The notes under the pieces are model-generated. The model was given only the letters and a program-made list of their open reading frames with translations, was not told the origin of the DNA and made no database searches. Of a DNA stretch of 64,000 nucleotides, positions 26,453 through 35,388 are shown piece by piece. The stretch covers positions 1 through 64,000 of the forward strand of contig JAOSKV010000048.1 of NCBI GenBank assembly GCA_027493405.1. Reading direction: 5' to 3'. How positions within the stretch are numbered: position 1 is the stretch's first letter; every line of letters starts with the position of its first letter. Source of the stretch: FEB-22 sp003105195 (GTDB taxonomy: Bacteria > Pseudomonadota > Alphaproteobacteria > Rhizobiales > Xanthobacteraceae). The position numbers and the translations under genes were made by a program.

Positions 26453-27319
26453 ATGTCCTCCGCCGTCCAGGACCTCCTGACCATTCTCGACCTCGAGCCG
26501 CTCGAGGCGAACCTGTTCCGCGGGCGCTCGCCCCAGGACCGCTGGCAGCGGGTGTTCGGCGGCCAGGTGATCGGGCAGGCGCTGGTCGCCGCCTGCCGCA
26601 CGGTGGAGAACCGGCAGCCGCATTCGCTGCACGCCTATTTCCTGCTCGGCGGCGACCCCAAGGTGCCGATCATCTACGAGGTCGACCGCATCCGCGACGG
26701 CAAGAGCTTCACGACCCGCCGCGTGATCGCGATCCAGCACGGCCAGGCCATCTTCTCGATGTCGGTCTCGTTTCACAACGCGGAGCCCGGCATGACCCAC
26801 CAGGCGCGCATGCCGGAGGTCCCGGCGCCCGATGCCTTGCCGAGCGAGGCCGACATCAAGGCCCATCTCCTGCCCACGATGCCGGAGCCGGTGCGCCGCT
26901 ATTACGAACGCGAGCGGCCGATCGAGCTCAGGCCGGTCGAGTACGGCCGCTACCTCGGCAAGAAGTCCGAGGACGGCCGGTTCAACGTGTGGATCCGCGC
27001 CACCGGCAGGCTGCCGGACGAGCCCGCCATCCACCAATGCGTGCTCGCCTACGCGTCCGACATGATGCTGCTCGACACCGCCCTGGTGCCGCATGGCCGG
27101 ACCCTGTTCGAGAAGGACTTCATGGCCGCGAGCCTCGACCATGCGCTCTGGTTCCACCGGCCCTTCCGCGCCGACGACTGGCTGCTCTATGCCCAGGAGA
27201 GCCCGAACCTGGCCGGCGGGCGCGGCTTCGGCCGCGGCCTCATCTATGCGCGCGACGGCACCCTGGTCGCCTCGGTCGCGCAGGAAGGCCTGATCCGGCT
27301 GCGCCGCGACGAGCCCTGA
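26453..27319 (+). CDS. tesB: acyl-CoA thioesterase II
   Basis: A 288-residue double-hotdog thioesterase that hydrolyses medium- and long-chain acyl-CoA. N-terminal half: LFRGRSPQDRWQRVFGGQVIGQALVAA and HSLHAYFLLGGDP. The catalytic triad Asp is in AYASDMMLLDTAL; the Gln/Thr partners follow in the C-terminal half (SLDHALWFHRPF, with the DHALWFH signature). End motif is EGLIRLR. Length matches E. coli TesB. The ATG at 26453 begins SSAVQDLLTILDLEPLE, the normal family start; an earlier in-frame ATG at 26393 is less likely. A 183-base gap separates it from glnK; an inverted repeat TCCCGGG/CCCGGGA lies at 27347-27363. Confidence 0.93.
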   Translation: MSSAVQDLLTILDLEPLEANLFRGRSPQDRWQRVFGGQVIGQALVAACRTVENRQPHSLHAYFLLGGDPKVPIIYEVDRIRDGKSFTTRRVIAIQHGQAIFSMSVSFHNAEPGMTHQARMPEVPAPDALPSEADIKAHLLPTMPEPVRRYYERERPIELRPVEYGRYLGKKSEDGRFNVWIRATGRLPDEPAIHQCVLAYASDMMLLDTALVPHGRTLFEKDFMAASLDHALWFHRPFRADDWLLYAQESPNLAGGRGFGRGLIYARDGTLVASVAQEGLIRLRRDEP

Positions 27320-27503
27320 AGGCGCCACGGGCGGCACGTTTCGGACTCCCGGGCGACCCGGGACTTGCCCACAGGCACGGCAGGCCGCCTGCCCTTGGGG
27401 CAACAAAGCGCTTATGATTCCATCCGGCTGCCGATAATGTTGCCGACCGGCCGGGTCTTGCGCGCCGGCCGCCACCGCCTGCCAACGGCCCAGGGATCCG
27501 TCC

Positions 27504-27842
27504 ATGAAGCTCGTCACCGCGATCATCAAACCCTTCAAGCTCGAAGACGTGCGCGATGCGCTCAGCAGTGTCGGCGTCGCCGGCCTCACGGTCACCGAGG
27601 TCAAGGGCTATGGCCGCCAGAAGGGACACACCGAGATCTATCGCGGCGCCGAATACGCGGTGAATTTCCTGCCCAAGGTGAAGGTCGAGGTCGCGGTCCC
27701 GAGCGGGCAGGCGCAGAAGGTCGTGGACGCGATCACGGGCGCGGCCAAGACCGGCCAGATCGGCGACGGCAAGATCTTCGTCACGGAGATTCAGCACGCC
27801 GTGCGCATCCGCACCGGCGAGACTGACAGCGACGCCCTGTAA
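27504..27842 (+). CDS. glnK: nitrogen regulatory protein P-II (GlnK), first copy
   Basis: A 112-residue P-II signal protein that senses 2-oxoglutarate/ATP and glutamine (through uridylylation) and plugs AmtB under nitrogen excess. The T-loop contains Y51 in TEIYRGAEY, the uridylylation target. The C-terminal signature TGQIGDGKIFV is present. It is directly followed, after 27 bases, by amtB, the standard GlnK-AmtB module. It is about 80% identical by eye to the second copy at 29572. No convincing sigma-54 promoter was found upstream. Confidence 0.95.
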   Translation: MKLVTAIIKPFKLEDVRDALSSVGVAGLTVTEVKGYGRQKGHTEIYRGAEYAVNFLPKVKVEVAVPSGQAQKVVDAITGAAKTGQIGDGKIFVTEIQHAVRIRTGETDSDAL

Positions 27843-27869
27843 GCGCGCCGCATCGGGGGGAGGGACAGG

Positions 27870-29180
27870 ATGAGGCTTCTCGCATCGTGCGGGCTGTGGC
27901 TCGCGGCGCTCGTCGTGCTCGCGACGCCGGCTCATGCGCAAGGCGCCAAGATCGAACCGGCCGACACGGCCTGGATGATCGCCGCGACCGCGCTGGTGCT
28001 GATGATGACGCTTCCGGGGCTGGCCCTGTTCTACGCCGGCATGGTGCGCAAGAAGAACGTGCTCGGCACCCTCGCGCAGAGCTTCGCGGCCGCCGGCATC
28101 GTGTCGATCGTCTGGGTGCTGGGCGGCTACAGCCTCGTCTTCGACGGCGAGGGCACCGTGCTCGGCAGCCTGAGCTGGTCGATCCTGTTCAACAGCGACA
28201 TGAACGCGACCCATGCGCTGGCGCCGACGATCCCCGAGAGTCTCTTCATGCTCTACCAGATGACCTTCGCGATCATCACGGTCGCGCTGGTCTCGGGCTC
28301 GGTCGCGGATCGCATGCGCTTCTCGGCCTGGGTGGTGTTCTCGATCCTCTGGCTGCTCGTGGTCTATGTGCCGCTGGCGCATTGGGTCTGGGGCGGCGGC
28401 TTCCTGCAGAAGGCCGGCGTGCTCGATTTCGCGGGCGGCACCGTGGTGCACATCAATGCCGGCGTCGCCGGCCTGGTCGCCGCGCTGGTGCTGGGCAAGC
28501 GCCGCGGCTACGGCACCGAGAACCTCGCGCCCTACGACCTTTCGATGGCCGTGATCGGCACCGGCCTGCTCTGGGTCGGCTGGTTCGGCTTCAACGGCGG
28601 CTCGGCGCTCGCGGCGGGCTCGCGCGGCACCATGGCGATCGTCGCGACCCATCTGGCGGCGTCGGCCGGCGCCCTCACCTGGATGTTCCTGGAATGGATG
28701 GAGCGTCGCAAGCCGTCGGTCCTCGGCTTCATCTCGGGCGCGATCGCCGGGCTCGGCACCATCACGCCGGCGTCGGGCTTCGTGCTGCCGTGGCATGGCA
28801 TCGTCATCGGGCTCCTCGCCGGCGCGGTCTGCTACTGGGCCTGCACCAAGCTGAAGCTCTGGCTCGGCTACGACGATTCCCTCGACGTGTTCGGCGTGCA
28901 CGGCGTCGGCGGCATTCTCGGCACGACGCTGACGGGCGTCTTCGCGGTCGCAGCCGTGTCGGCCACCGCCGGGGCGGCCGGCACGGCCGGCCTGCTCTAC
29001 GGGAATCCCGGTCAGCTGCTCACCCAGCTCTACGGCGTCGCCGTGACGGTGGCCTGGGTGGCGGTGGCAACCTTCGTGCTGCTCAAGGTGATCGACCTGA
29101 TCATCGGCCTGCGCGTGAGCAGCGAGACCGAGCAGATCGGCCTCGACATCACTCAGCACGGCGAATCGATCCACTCGTGA
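27870..29180 (+). CDS. amtB: ammonium transporter AmtB, first copy
   Basis: A 436-residue ammonium channel of the inner membrane with an N-terminal signal peptide (LVVLATPAHAQ) and 11 membrane segments. The signature DTAWMIAATALVLMMTLPGLALFY is at TM1, and the twin-His pore motif is present in AHWVWGGGF and GVHGVGGILG. It is 27 bases after glnK, so co-transcribed. The C-terminus ends with the cytosolic tail GLDITQHGESIH, typical for GlnK interaction. A GC-rich perfect hairpin lies just after the stop. Confidence 0.95.
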   Translation: MRLLASCGLWLAALVVLATPAHAQGAKIEPADTAWMIAATALVLMMTLPGLALFYAGMVRKKNVLGTLAQSFAAAGIVSIVWVLGGYSLVFDGEGTVLGSLSWSILFNSDMNATHALAPTIPESLFMLYQMTFAIITVALVSGSVADRMRFSAWVVFSILWLLVVYVPLAHWVWGGGFLQKAGVLDFAGGTVVHINAGVAGLVAALVLGKRRGYGTENLAPYDLSMAVIGTGLLWVGWFGFNGGSALAAGSRGTMAIVATHLAASAGALTWMFLEWMERRKPSVLGFISGAIAGLGTITPASGFVLPWHGIVIGLLAGAVCYWACTKLKLWLGYDDSLDVFGVHGVGGILGTTLTGVFAVAAVSATAGAAGTAGLLYGNPGQLLTQLYGVAVTVAWVAVATFVLLKVIDLIIGLRVSSETEQIGLDITQHGESIHS

Positions 29181-29188
29181 TCGGCTTC

Positions 29189-29213
29189 GAGCGGGCGGCG
29201 CGGCCGCCCGCTC
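29189..29213 (+). terminator. strong hairpin after first amtB
   Basis: Perfect 10-base arms GAGCGGGCGG and CCGCCCGCTC with a five-base loop, starting eight bases after the amtB stop. There is no T tract, so it may act as an mRNA stabiliser or weak terminator. Confidence 0.5.
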
Positions 29214-29571
29214 GCGCGACCTGCTCCGGCCCCTGTGTCATTCCACGTCTTGCGGTCGAGCCGGCGTCCCCTTCGAGAGGGCCCGGATTGCCTAGGCATT
29301 GAGCAAGCCTCCGGCGGATCCGGAGGGGTGATTATTTATTAGGCATGATGACGATCGAATAAGCCCCGCCGCACCGAGGCGGGCGCGCCGATTCATCGGC
29401 TCGCATCGGAATGGCAATGAATTCAAGGTCTTAGGGCGCCCCAGCCGATCTGGCACGGGGCTTGATTCATGGGATCCGGCGATGCCCGGGAGGATGCCAC
29501 CTCATGCGGCGGAGCTTCTGAGGCCGCCCACCGGGTCTGGCGCCCAAGGGGGCAAAAGCGGGGACGAACCC
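29214..29571 (+). promoter_or_regulatory. intergenic control region of second glnK-amtB; sigma-54-like promoter at 29451
   Basis: No gene is seen in this 358-base stretch. It contains a hairpin CCTCCGG-CGGAT-CCGGAGG at 29308-29326 followed by an AT-rich patch (ATTATTTATTAGG), and a sigma-54-like promoter at 29451-29467: TGGCACGGGGCTTGATT matches TGGCACG-N4-TTGCW except A for C at -12. The element is 105 bases before the second glnK. Nitrogen (NtrC) control would fit but no NtrC site was identified. Confidence 0.6.
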
Positions 29572-29910
29572 ATGAAGATTGTCATGGCCATCATCAAGCC
29601 GTTCAAGCTCGACGAGGTCCGCGACGCGCTGACGGCCATCGGCGTGCACGGGCTGACCGTCACGGAAGTGAAGGGATACGGGCGACAGAAGGGGCACACC
29701 GAGATCTACCGCGGCACCGAATACGCCGTGAGCTTCCTGCCGAAGCTCAAGATCGAGGTGGCCGTGAGTGCCGACCAGACCGACAAAGTCATCGACGCCA
29801 TCACCTCGGCCGCCAAGACCGGCCAGATCGGCGACGGAAAGATCTTCGTTTTCGGCATCGACCATGCGGTGCGCATCCGCACCGGCGAGACCGACGCCGC
29901 GGCACTCTGA
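29572..29910 (+). CDS. glnK: nitrogen regulatory protein P-II (GlnK), second copy
   Basis: A 112-residue P-II protein with the uridylylation Tyr Y51 in TEIYRGTEY and the signature TGQIGDGKIFVFGID. It differs from the first copy mainly around residues 56-75 and at the C-terminus (VFGIDHAV versus VTEIQHAV). The ATG at 29572 (MKIVMAIIKPFKL) is chosen over in-frame upstream ATGs because the family starts there. The second amtB follows after 34 bases. The upstream sigma-54-like promoter suggests nitrogen-responsive expression. Confidence 0.95.
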   Translation: MKIVMAIIKPFKLDEVRDALTAIGVHGLTVTEVKGYGRQKGHTEIYRGTEYAVSFLPKLKIEVAVSADQTDKVIDAITSAAKTGQIGDGKIFVFGIDHAVRIRTGETDAAAL

Positions 29911-29944
29911 CCGCCCGCGCTCAAATCCCGACAGGAGTTCGACC

Positions 29945-31252
29945 ATGACGTTGAAGAAAGCCACCGGCGCGGGGCTCCTTGCGCTCGCACTCGCGGCCGC
30001 GCTGCTCGAGCCGGCCCTCGCCCAGGCGCCGGCCCCCGCCGAAGCGCCGAAGCTCGACACCGGCGACACCGCCTGGATGCTCACCTCCACGGCGCTCGTG
30101 CTGATGATGACGATCCCCGGCCTCGCGCTGTTCTACGGCGGCATGGTCCGCAAGAAGAACGTGCTCGCCACCGTGATGCAGAGCTTCGCCATCACCAGCC
30201 TCGTCACCGTGCTGTGGATGATCGTCGGCTACTCGCTTGCCTTCACGGAAGGCCCGATGAACGCCTTCCTCGGCGGGTTCGGGAAGTTCTTCCTGGCCGG
30301 CGTGAGCAACACCACCACCAACGCGCTCGCGGCGACGATCCCCGAGTGGGTCTTCATCATGTTCCAGATGACCTTCGCGATCATCACCCCGGCGCTGATC
30401 TGCGGCGCCTTCGCGGAGCGCATGAAGTTCTCGGCCCTGATGTGGTTCATGGGCCTGTGGCTGATCGTGGTCTACTGCCCGATCGCCCATTGGGTCTGGG
30501 GCGGCGGCTTCCTCGGCGGCTGGGGCGTGCTCGACTTCGCGGGCGGCACGGTGGTGCACATCAATGCGGGCGTGGCCGGCCTCGTCGCTGCACTGATCAT
30601 CGGCAAGCGCAACGGCTTCGGAGTCGCCAATCTGGCGCCGCACAACCTCACCCTCTCGCTCATCGGCGCCTCGCTGCTGTGGGTCGGCTGGTTCGGCTTC
30701 AACGCCGGCTCGGCCGTGGCCGCCAATGCGCTCGCGGGCGCCGCGATGCTCAACACCCAGGTCGCCACCGCGATGGCGGCGCTCGCCTGGATGTTCTGCG
30801 AGTGGATCGTGATCAAGAAGCCGAGCCTGCTCGGCATCCTCTCGGGCGCGGTCGCCGGCCTCGTCGCCGTCACCCCGGCGGCGGGCTTCGTCGCTCCGGG
30901 AGGCGCGCTGGCCATCGGCCTCCTCGCCGGCATCGGCTGCTACCTCGCCTCGGTCCATCTGAAGAAGGCGTTCGGCTACGACGACTCCCTCGACGTGTTC
31001 GGCGTCCACGCCGTCGGCGGCATCATCGGCGCGCTGCTGACCGGCATCTTCGCGAGCCAGGCCATCAACGAGCTCGGCAAGGAGGCGAGCCTCGTCACCC
31101 AGGCCTACGGCGTCGTGGTCACCATCGTCTACACGGCGGTCGTCTCGGCAATCCTTCTCTTCATCATCGACGCCGTCATCGGCCTGCGGCCGACCAAGAC
31201 CGAGGAGGAGGAAGGACTCGACATCGCCCTGCACGGCGAGACCGTGCAGTAG
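29945..31252 (+). CDS. amtB: ammonium transporter AmtB, second copy
   Basis: A 435-residue ammonium channel with signal peptide (ALAAALLEPALAQ) and 11 membrane segments. Signatures are DTAWMLTSTALVLMMTIPGLALFYGG, the pore His residues in AHWVWGGGF and GVHAVGGIIG, and a C-terminal tail GLDIALHGETVQ. An AGGAG ribosome-binding site precedes the ATG. It forms an operon with the second glnK, and a strong intrinsic terminator lies 115 bases downstream. Confidence 0.95.
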   Translation: MTLKKATGAGLLALALAAALLEPALAQAPAPAEAPKLDTGDTAWMLTSTALVLMMTIPGLALFYGGMVRKKNVLATVMQSFAITSLVTVLWMIVGYSLAFTEGPMNAFLGGFGKFFLAGVSNTTTNALAATIPEWVFIMFQMTFAIITPALICGAFAERMKFSALMWFMGLWLIVVYCPIAHWVWGGGFLGGWGVLDFAGGTVVHINAGVAGLVAALIIGKRNGFGVANLAPHNLTLSLIGASLLWVGWFGFNAGSAVAANALAGAAMLNTQVATAMAALAWMFCEWIVIKKPSLLGILSGAVAGLVAVTPAAGFVAPGGALAIGLLAGIGCYLASVHLKKAFGYDDSLDVFGVHAVGGIIGALLTGIFASQAINELGKEASLVTQAYGVVVTIVYTAVVSAILLFIIDAVIGLRPTKTEEEEGLDIALHGETVQ

Positions 31253-31262
31253 CCCGGCGCCC

Positions 31263-31311
31263 GCGCATGATCCCGAAAAGTGGGAACCGGTTTTCGGATC
31301 AGATCATGCGC
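31263..31311. repeat. extragenic palindromic repeat, copy 2
   Basis: A 49-base palindrome with perfect 10-base ends GCGCATGATC and GATCATGCGC and the core AAAGTGGGAACCGGTTTTCGG. This core is the form commonly seen between genes in Bradyrhizobium and relatives. It lies between the amtB stop and the terminator. Confidence 0.75.
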
Positions 31312-31366
31312 AACTGACGTTCGGATACGGTTGGGGCGGAGACCCGGCACCGTCCCCTCCGTCGGG

Positions 31367-31402
31367 AGGCCTCGGAGCAATCCGGGGCCTCTCTCTTTTT
31401 TC
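31367..31402 (+). terminator. intrinsic terminator of second glnK-amtB
   Basis: An 11-base stem GAGGCCTCGGA with TCCGGGGCCTC (one mismatch) and a GCAA loop, followed by TCTCTCTTTTTT. This is a textbook Rho-independent terminator reading rightwards. Confidence 0.85.
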
Positions 31403-31546
31403 GCTGGCGGATGTCCCAAGACCGCCGTTTCGCTGGCGAATTCGCCGGGAGTTCCAGGGCAGGCCGCCGATGGTTAATCGCCCCTTAACCTCGTGGCTCC
31501 TATGGTGCATCCATGCGGCAGCGAACCTGCCGGCGTGTCTTCATCC

Positions 31547-32759
31547 ATGACCATTGTCGACCGCGAAATCCCTGTCCCGACCGCCCGACCCGCGGACGCG
31601 CGCTCGCCCTTCGTGCGGCTGGCGGAGCTGCTGGCGCCCCATGCGCCGGGGCGGCCGGCGATCAACCTGTCGGTCGGCGAGCCGCAGCATCCGATCCCGC
31701 CCTTCGTCGGCCCCGTGATCGCGGCGCATCTCGACGCGTTCGGCCGCTATCCCGCGAACAAGGGCACCGACCGCTTCCGCCAGGCTGTGGCGAGCTGGCT
31801 GTCCCGGCGCTTCGCGCTCGCCCGCGCCCCGGATCCCGAAACCGAGGTGCTCGTGCTCAACGGCTCGCGCGAAGGCCTGTTCCTGGGCGCGATCGCCGCG
31901 GCCCGCCATGTCGGCGACCGCGCCGGCCGCCCCGCGATCCTGATTCCGAACCCGTTCTACGCGGCCTACAGCGCCGGCGCGATCGGCGCCCATTGCGAGC
32001 CGGTCTATCTGCCGGCCACCGCGAGCGCACGGATTCCTCCCCGATCTCGACGCCCTGGGGGAGAGCCTGCTCGCACGCACCGTCGCGATCTATCTCGCCT
32101 CGCCGGCCAACCCGCAGGGCACGGTCGCGGACCGCGCCTATCTGACGCGTCTGGTCGGTCTCGCGCGCCGCTTCGGGTTCCTGGTGTTCTCCGACGAATG
32201 CTATTCGGAGATCTACACCCGCACGGCGCCGCCCGGGATCCTGGAAGTGAGCGGCCCGGACTTCGCCAATGTGACGGTGTTCCAGTCGCTGTCCAAGCGC
32301 TCCAACCTGCCGGGCCTGCGCGTCGGCTTCGCAGCCGGCGACAAGGCGTTCCTCGCCAGCTTCCTCGAGCTGCGCAACGTCGCGGCGCCGCAGGTGCCGG
32401 TGCCGGCCCAGGAGGTGGCGGTCGCGGCCTATCAGGACGAGGCCCATGTGGAGGAGAACCGTCGCCTCTACGCGCTGAAGTTCGATCTCGCGGATCAGAT
32501 CATCGGCGGTCGCTACGGCTATCGCCGACCCGCGGGCGGCTTCTTCCTCTGGCTCGATGTGTCGGCGCAAGGCGGGGGCGAGGCTGTCTCCCTGAAGCTG
32601 TGGCGCGAAGCCGGGCTGCGCGTGGTCCCGGGCGGCTACCTGGCGCGCCCGCAGCCGGACGGCAGCAATCCGGGCGAGGACTATATCCGCGTCGCCATGG
32701 TGCACGACCAGGCGACCACGGCCGAGGCGCTGCATCGCCTGGTCGCGGTGCTGCGGTGA
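31547..32759 (+). CDS. class I/II PLP aminotransferase, DapC/aspartate-type (single-base frameshift)
   Basis: The gene encodes a fold-type I aminotransferase of the type annotated as succinyldiaminopimelate or aspartate aminotransferase. The N-terminal part has LSVGEPQHPIPPFV and YPANKGTDRFRQAV, then NGSREGLFLGAIA. The PLP lysine is in QSLSKRSNLPGLRVGF in the second part. The frame breaks between 32020 and 32031: before it reads YLPATASA, after it GFLPDLDALGESLLARTVAIYLASPANPQG in the next frame, which is the correct family continuation. One extra base explains it. Start at 31547 (MTIVDREIP) is provisional; an upstream ATG at 31493 is in frame. The gene may be broken or mis-assembled. Confidence 0.82.
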
Positions 32760-32783
32760 TCCGGGTGGGGGGCGTCTGACGCG

Positions 32784-35237
32784 ATGCCAGCTGTACGCCA
32801 AAGCCTCGCCGCCTCCGAGCTCCTGTCGGACGACCTGCGCAGCCTGCTGCGCCGGCGCATGAGCGAGCTCATCGGCGCCGCGCTGATTGCGATCGCCTTT
32901 GCGGCCGCGCTCGCGCTGGCGAGCTGGTCCGTGCAGGACCCGAGCCTCAGCCACGCCACCAACGCGCCGGTGCGCAACCTGCTCGGCAGCATCGGCGCCA
33001 TCGCGGCCGACCTGATGATGCAGTTGTTCGGCCTCGCGGCGCTCGCCTTCGTGTTTCCGATCGGCGCCTGGGGCTGGCGACTGGTCACGCACCGCGCCCT
33101 CGACCGCGAGCGCTGGCGCCTCGTCCTCTGGATCGGCGGGACGCTGACGGCTGCCGCCGCCGTATCCTGCCTGCCCGTGAGCAAGGGCTGGCCGCTGCCG
33201 ACCGGGCTCGGCGGCGTCATCGGCGACGCGCTGCTGCGCGCACCGGCCGCCGTCATGGGCGGACCTCTCGATGGGATCGCGCGCGTGCTCGTGGCGAGCG
33301 TCTTCGGTGTCCTGGCCGGCGCGACCCTGGCGCTTGCGGCCGGCTGGGGATGGCACGAGGACGGCGGGGTCGCTGCACGGTCGCGCAAGGCCGCGAAAGA
33401 GATCCCCGAGGAGGAGGAGGAGGAGGACGGGGAGCCGTCCGGTTTCGTTTCGCTCGGCTGGCTCTACCACGCGCTCTACAGCCTGCGCGCGCGCCTCTTG
33501 CGTCTCGCACCCTGGCGCGCGCGGGTCGCGGCGCCGACGCGCCATGCCCGCACCACGCGCGCGGCACGCATCGAGCCCGCGCTCGCGCCGAAGGCGCACG
33601 AGCCGGAGATCGACGAGGACATTGCGGACGAGGAGGACGAGGAGGAGGCCGAGGAAGCCCCGCCGCCGCAAAGGCGCGCGAGGGCGGCGCCGAAGCCGAC
33701 CGGCCGGAAATCCCGTGGCGGATACGAGCTGCCGCCGATCGAGCTGTTGGCGGCGCCGAAGGCGAGCGACCGCGCGACGCTGAGCCCCGAGCAGATCCAG
33801 GAGAACGCCAACGCGCTCGAGAGCGTGCTCGGCGATTTCGGCGTGCGCGGCGCCATCATCAACGCGCGCCCGGGTCCCGTGGTGACGCTCTACGAGCTGG
33901 AGCCCGCCCCCGGCATCAAGTCCTCGCGCGTGATCGGCCTTGCCGACGACATCGCCCGCTCCATGAGCAAGGTCTCGGCACGCGTCGCCGTCGTCCCGGG
34001 GCGCAACGCCATCGGCATCGAGCTGCCGAACCCCAAGCGCGAGAAGGTGCTGCTGCGCGAGCTGCTCTCCACCGGCGACTATTCCAACTCCACGGCGCGG
34101 CTGCCGCTCTGCCTCGGCAAGACGATCGGCGGCGAGCCCGTGATCGTCGACCTGGCCCGCATGCCGCATCTCCTGATCGCCGGCACCACCGGCTCGGGCA
34201 AGTCGGTCGCCGTCAACACCATGATCCTGAGCCTGATGTACCGGCTGCGGCCCGACGAGTGCCGGCTGATCATGATCGACCCGAAGATGCTCGAGCTCTC
34301 GGTCTATGACGGCATCCCGCATCTCCTCACTCCGGTGGTGACCGATCCCAAGAAGGCGGTGGTCGCGCTCAAATGGGCGGTGCGCGAGATGGAGGAGCGC
34401 TACAAGAAGATGTCCAAGCTCGGCGTGCGCAACATCGACGGCTACAATGCGCGCGTCGCCGAGGCGAAGGCCAGGGGCGAGGGCCTCACCCGCACGGTGC
34501 ATACCGGCTACGACAAGGAGACCGGCGAGGCGATCTACGAGACCGAGCAGCTGGAGCTCGACCGGATCCCCTACATCGTGGTGATCGTCGACGAGATGGC
34601 CGACCTGATGATGGTCGCCGGCAAGGACATCGAAGGCGCGATCCAGCGCCTCGCGCAGATGGCGCGCGCCGCCGGTATCCACGTGATCCTCGCGACCCAG
34701 CGGCCGTCGGTGGACGTCATCACCGGCACCATCAAGGCGAATTTTCCGACCCGCATCTCGTTCCAGGTCACCTCGAAGATCGACAGCCGCACCATCCTGG
34801 GCGAGCAGGGCGCCGAGCAGCTGCTCGGCCAGGGCGACATGCTCTACATGGCGGGCGGCGGACGCATCAGCCGCGTCCACGGACCTTTCGTCGCGGACGA
34901 CGAGGTCGAGAAGATCGTCCGGCACCTCAAGTCCCAGGGAACCCCGCAATATCTCGAAGCCGTCACGGTCGACGAGGAGGCGGAGGACGAGGACGGCGGC
35001 GCGGTGTTCGATGCCACCGAGATGGGCGGCGGGAACGATCTCTACGCCCAGGCGGTTCAGATCGTGCTGCGTGACCGCAAGGCTTCCACCAGCTATATCC
35101 AGCGCCGGCTGCAGATCGGCTACAATCGCGCCGCCTCGATCATGGAGAAGATGGAGCAGGAGGGCGTGGTCGGCCCGGCCAATCACGCCGGCAAGCGCGA
35201 GATCCTGGTCGGCGAGGAGCACGACGGCCGGTATTGA
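32784..35237 (+). CDS. ftsK: DNA translocase FtsK
   Basis: An 817-residue septal DNA translocase that pumps sister chromosomes apart and activates XerCD at dif. There are four membrane segments in the first ~190 residues, then an acidic/basic linker (EEEEEEDGE at about 213) shorter than in E. coli. The motor has Walker A GTTGSGKS (about residue 473) and Walker B VVIVDEMADLMM (about 597). The C-terminal winged-helix gamma domain is DLYAQAVQIVLRDRKASTSYIQRRLQIGYNRAA. It follows the aminotransferase by 24 bases; lolA follows 151 bases downstream, a common alphaproteobacterial arrangement. Confidence 0.95.
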   Translation: MPAVRQSLAASELLSDDLRSLLRRRMSELIGAALIAIAFAAALALASWSVQDPSLSHATNAPVRNLLGSIGAIAADLMMQLFGLAALAFVFPIGAWGWRLVTHRALDRERWRLVLWIGGTLTAAAAVSCLPVSKGWPLPTGLGGVIGDALLRAPAAVMGGPLDGIARVLVASVFGVLAGATLALAAGWGWHEDGGVAARSRKAAKEIPEEEEEEDGEPSGFVSLGWLYHALYSLRARLLRLAPWRARVAAPTRHARTTRAARIEPALAPKAHEPEIDEDIADEEDEEEAEEAPPPQRRARAAPKPTGRKSRGGYELPPIELLAAPKASDRATLSPEQIQENANALESVLGDFGVRGAIINARPGPVVTLYELEPAPGIKSSRVIGLADDIARSMSKVSARVAVVPGRNAIGIELPNPKREKVLLRELLSTGDYSNSTARLPLCLGKTIGGEPVIVDLARMPHLLIAGTTGSGKSVAVNTMILSLMYRLRPDECRLIMIDPKMLELSVYDGIPHLLTPVVTDPKKAVVALKWAVREMEERYKKMSKLGVRNIDGYNARVAEAKARGEGLTRTVHTGYDKETGEAIYETEQLELDRIPYIVVIVDEMADLMMVAGKDIEGAIQRLAQMARAAGIHVILATQRPSVDVITGTIKANFPTRISFQVTSKIDSRTILGEQGAEQLLGQGDMLYMAGGGRISRVHGPFVADDEVEKIVRHLKSQGTPQYLEAVTVDEEAEDEDGGAVFDATEMGGGNDLYAQAVQIVLRDRKASTSYIQRRLQIGYNRAASIMEKMEQEGVVGPANHAGKREILVGEEHDGRY

Positions 35238-35388
35238 GAACGGCCGATATCGAGACTTGGAGCGTTTTCCGCCGCGGCGACCGCCGGCTCGTGCCGGAAG
35301 CGGCAGACGCGAGGAATGAATGCGCGGCCGGGCCGCGAAATCGCCACAGCAGGCCGCTAGCTCGATCGGGCTACCGGCGGAGAACCAC

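Noticed and set aside
27400..27503. Possible sigma-54 promoter before the first glnK (TGCCGATAATGTTGCC)
   Set aside because: The -24 element lacks the GG pair at the right spacing, so the match is too weak.
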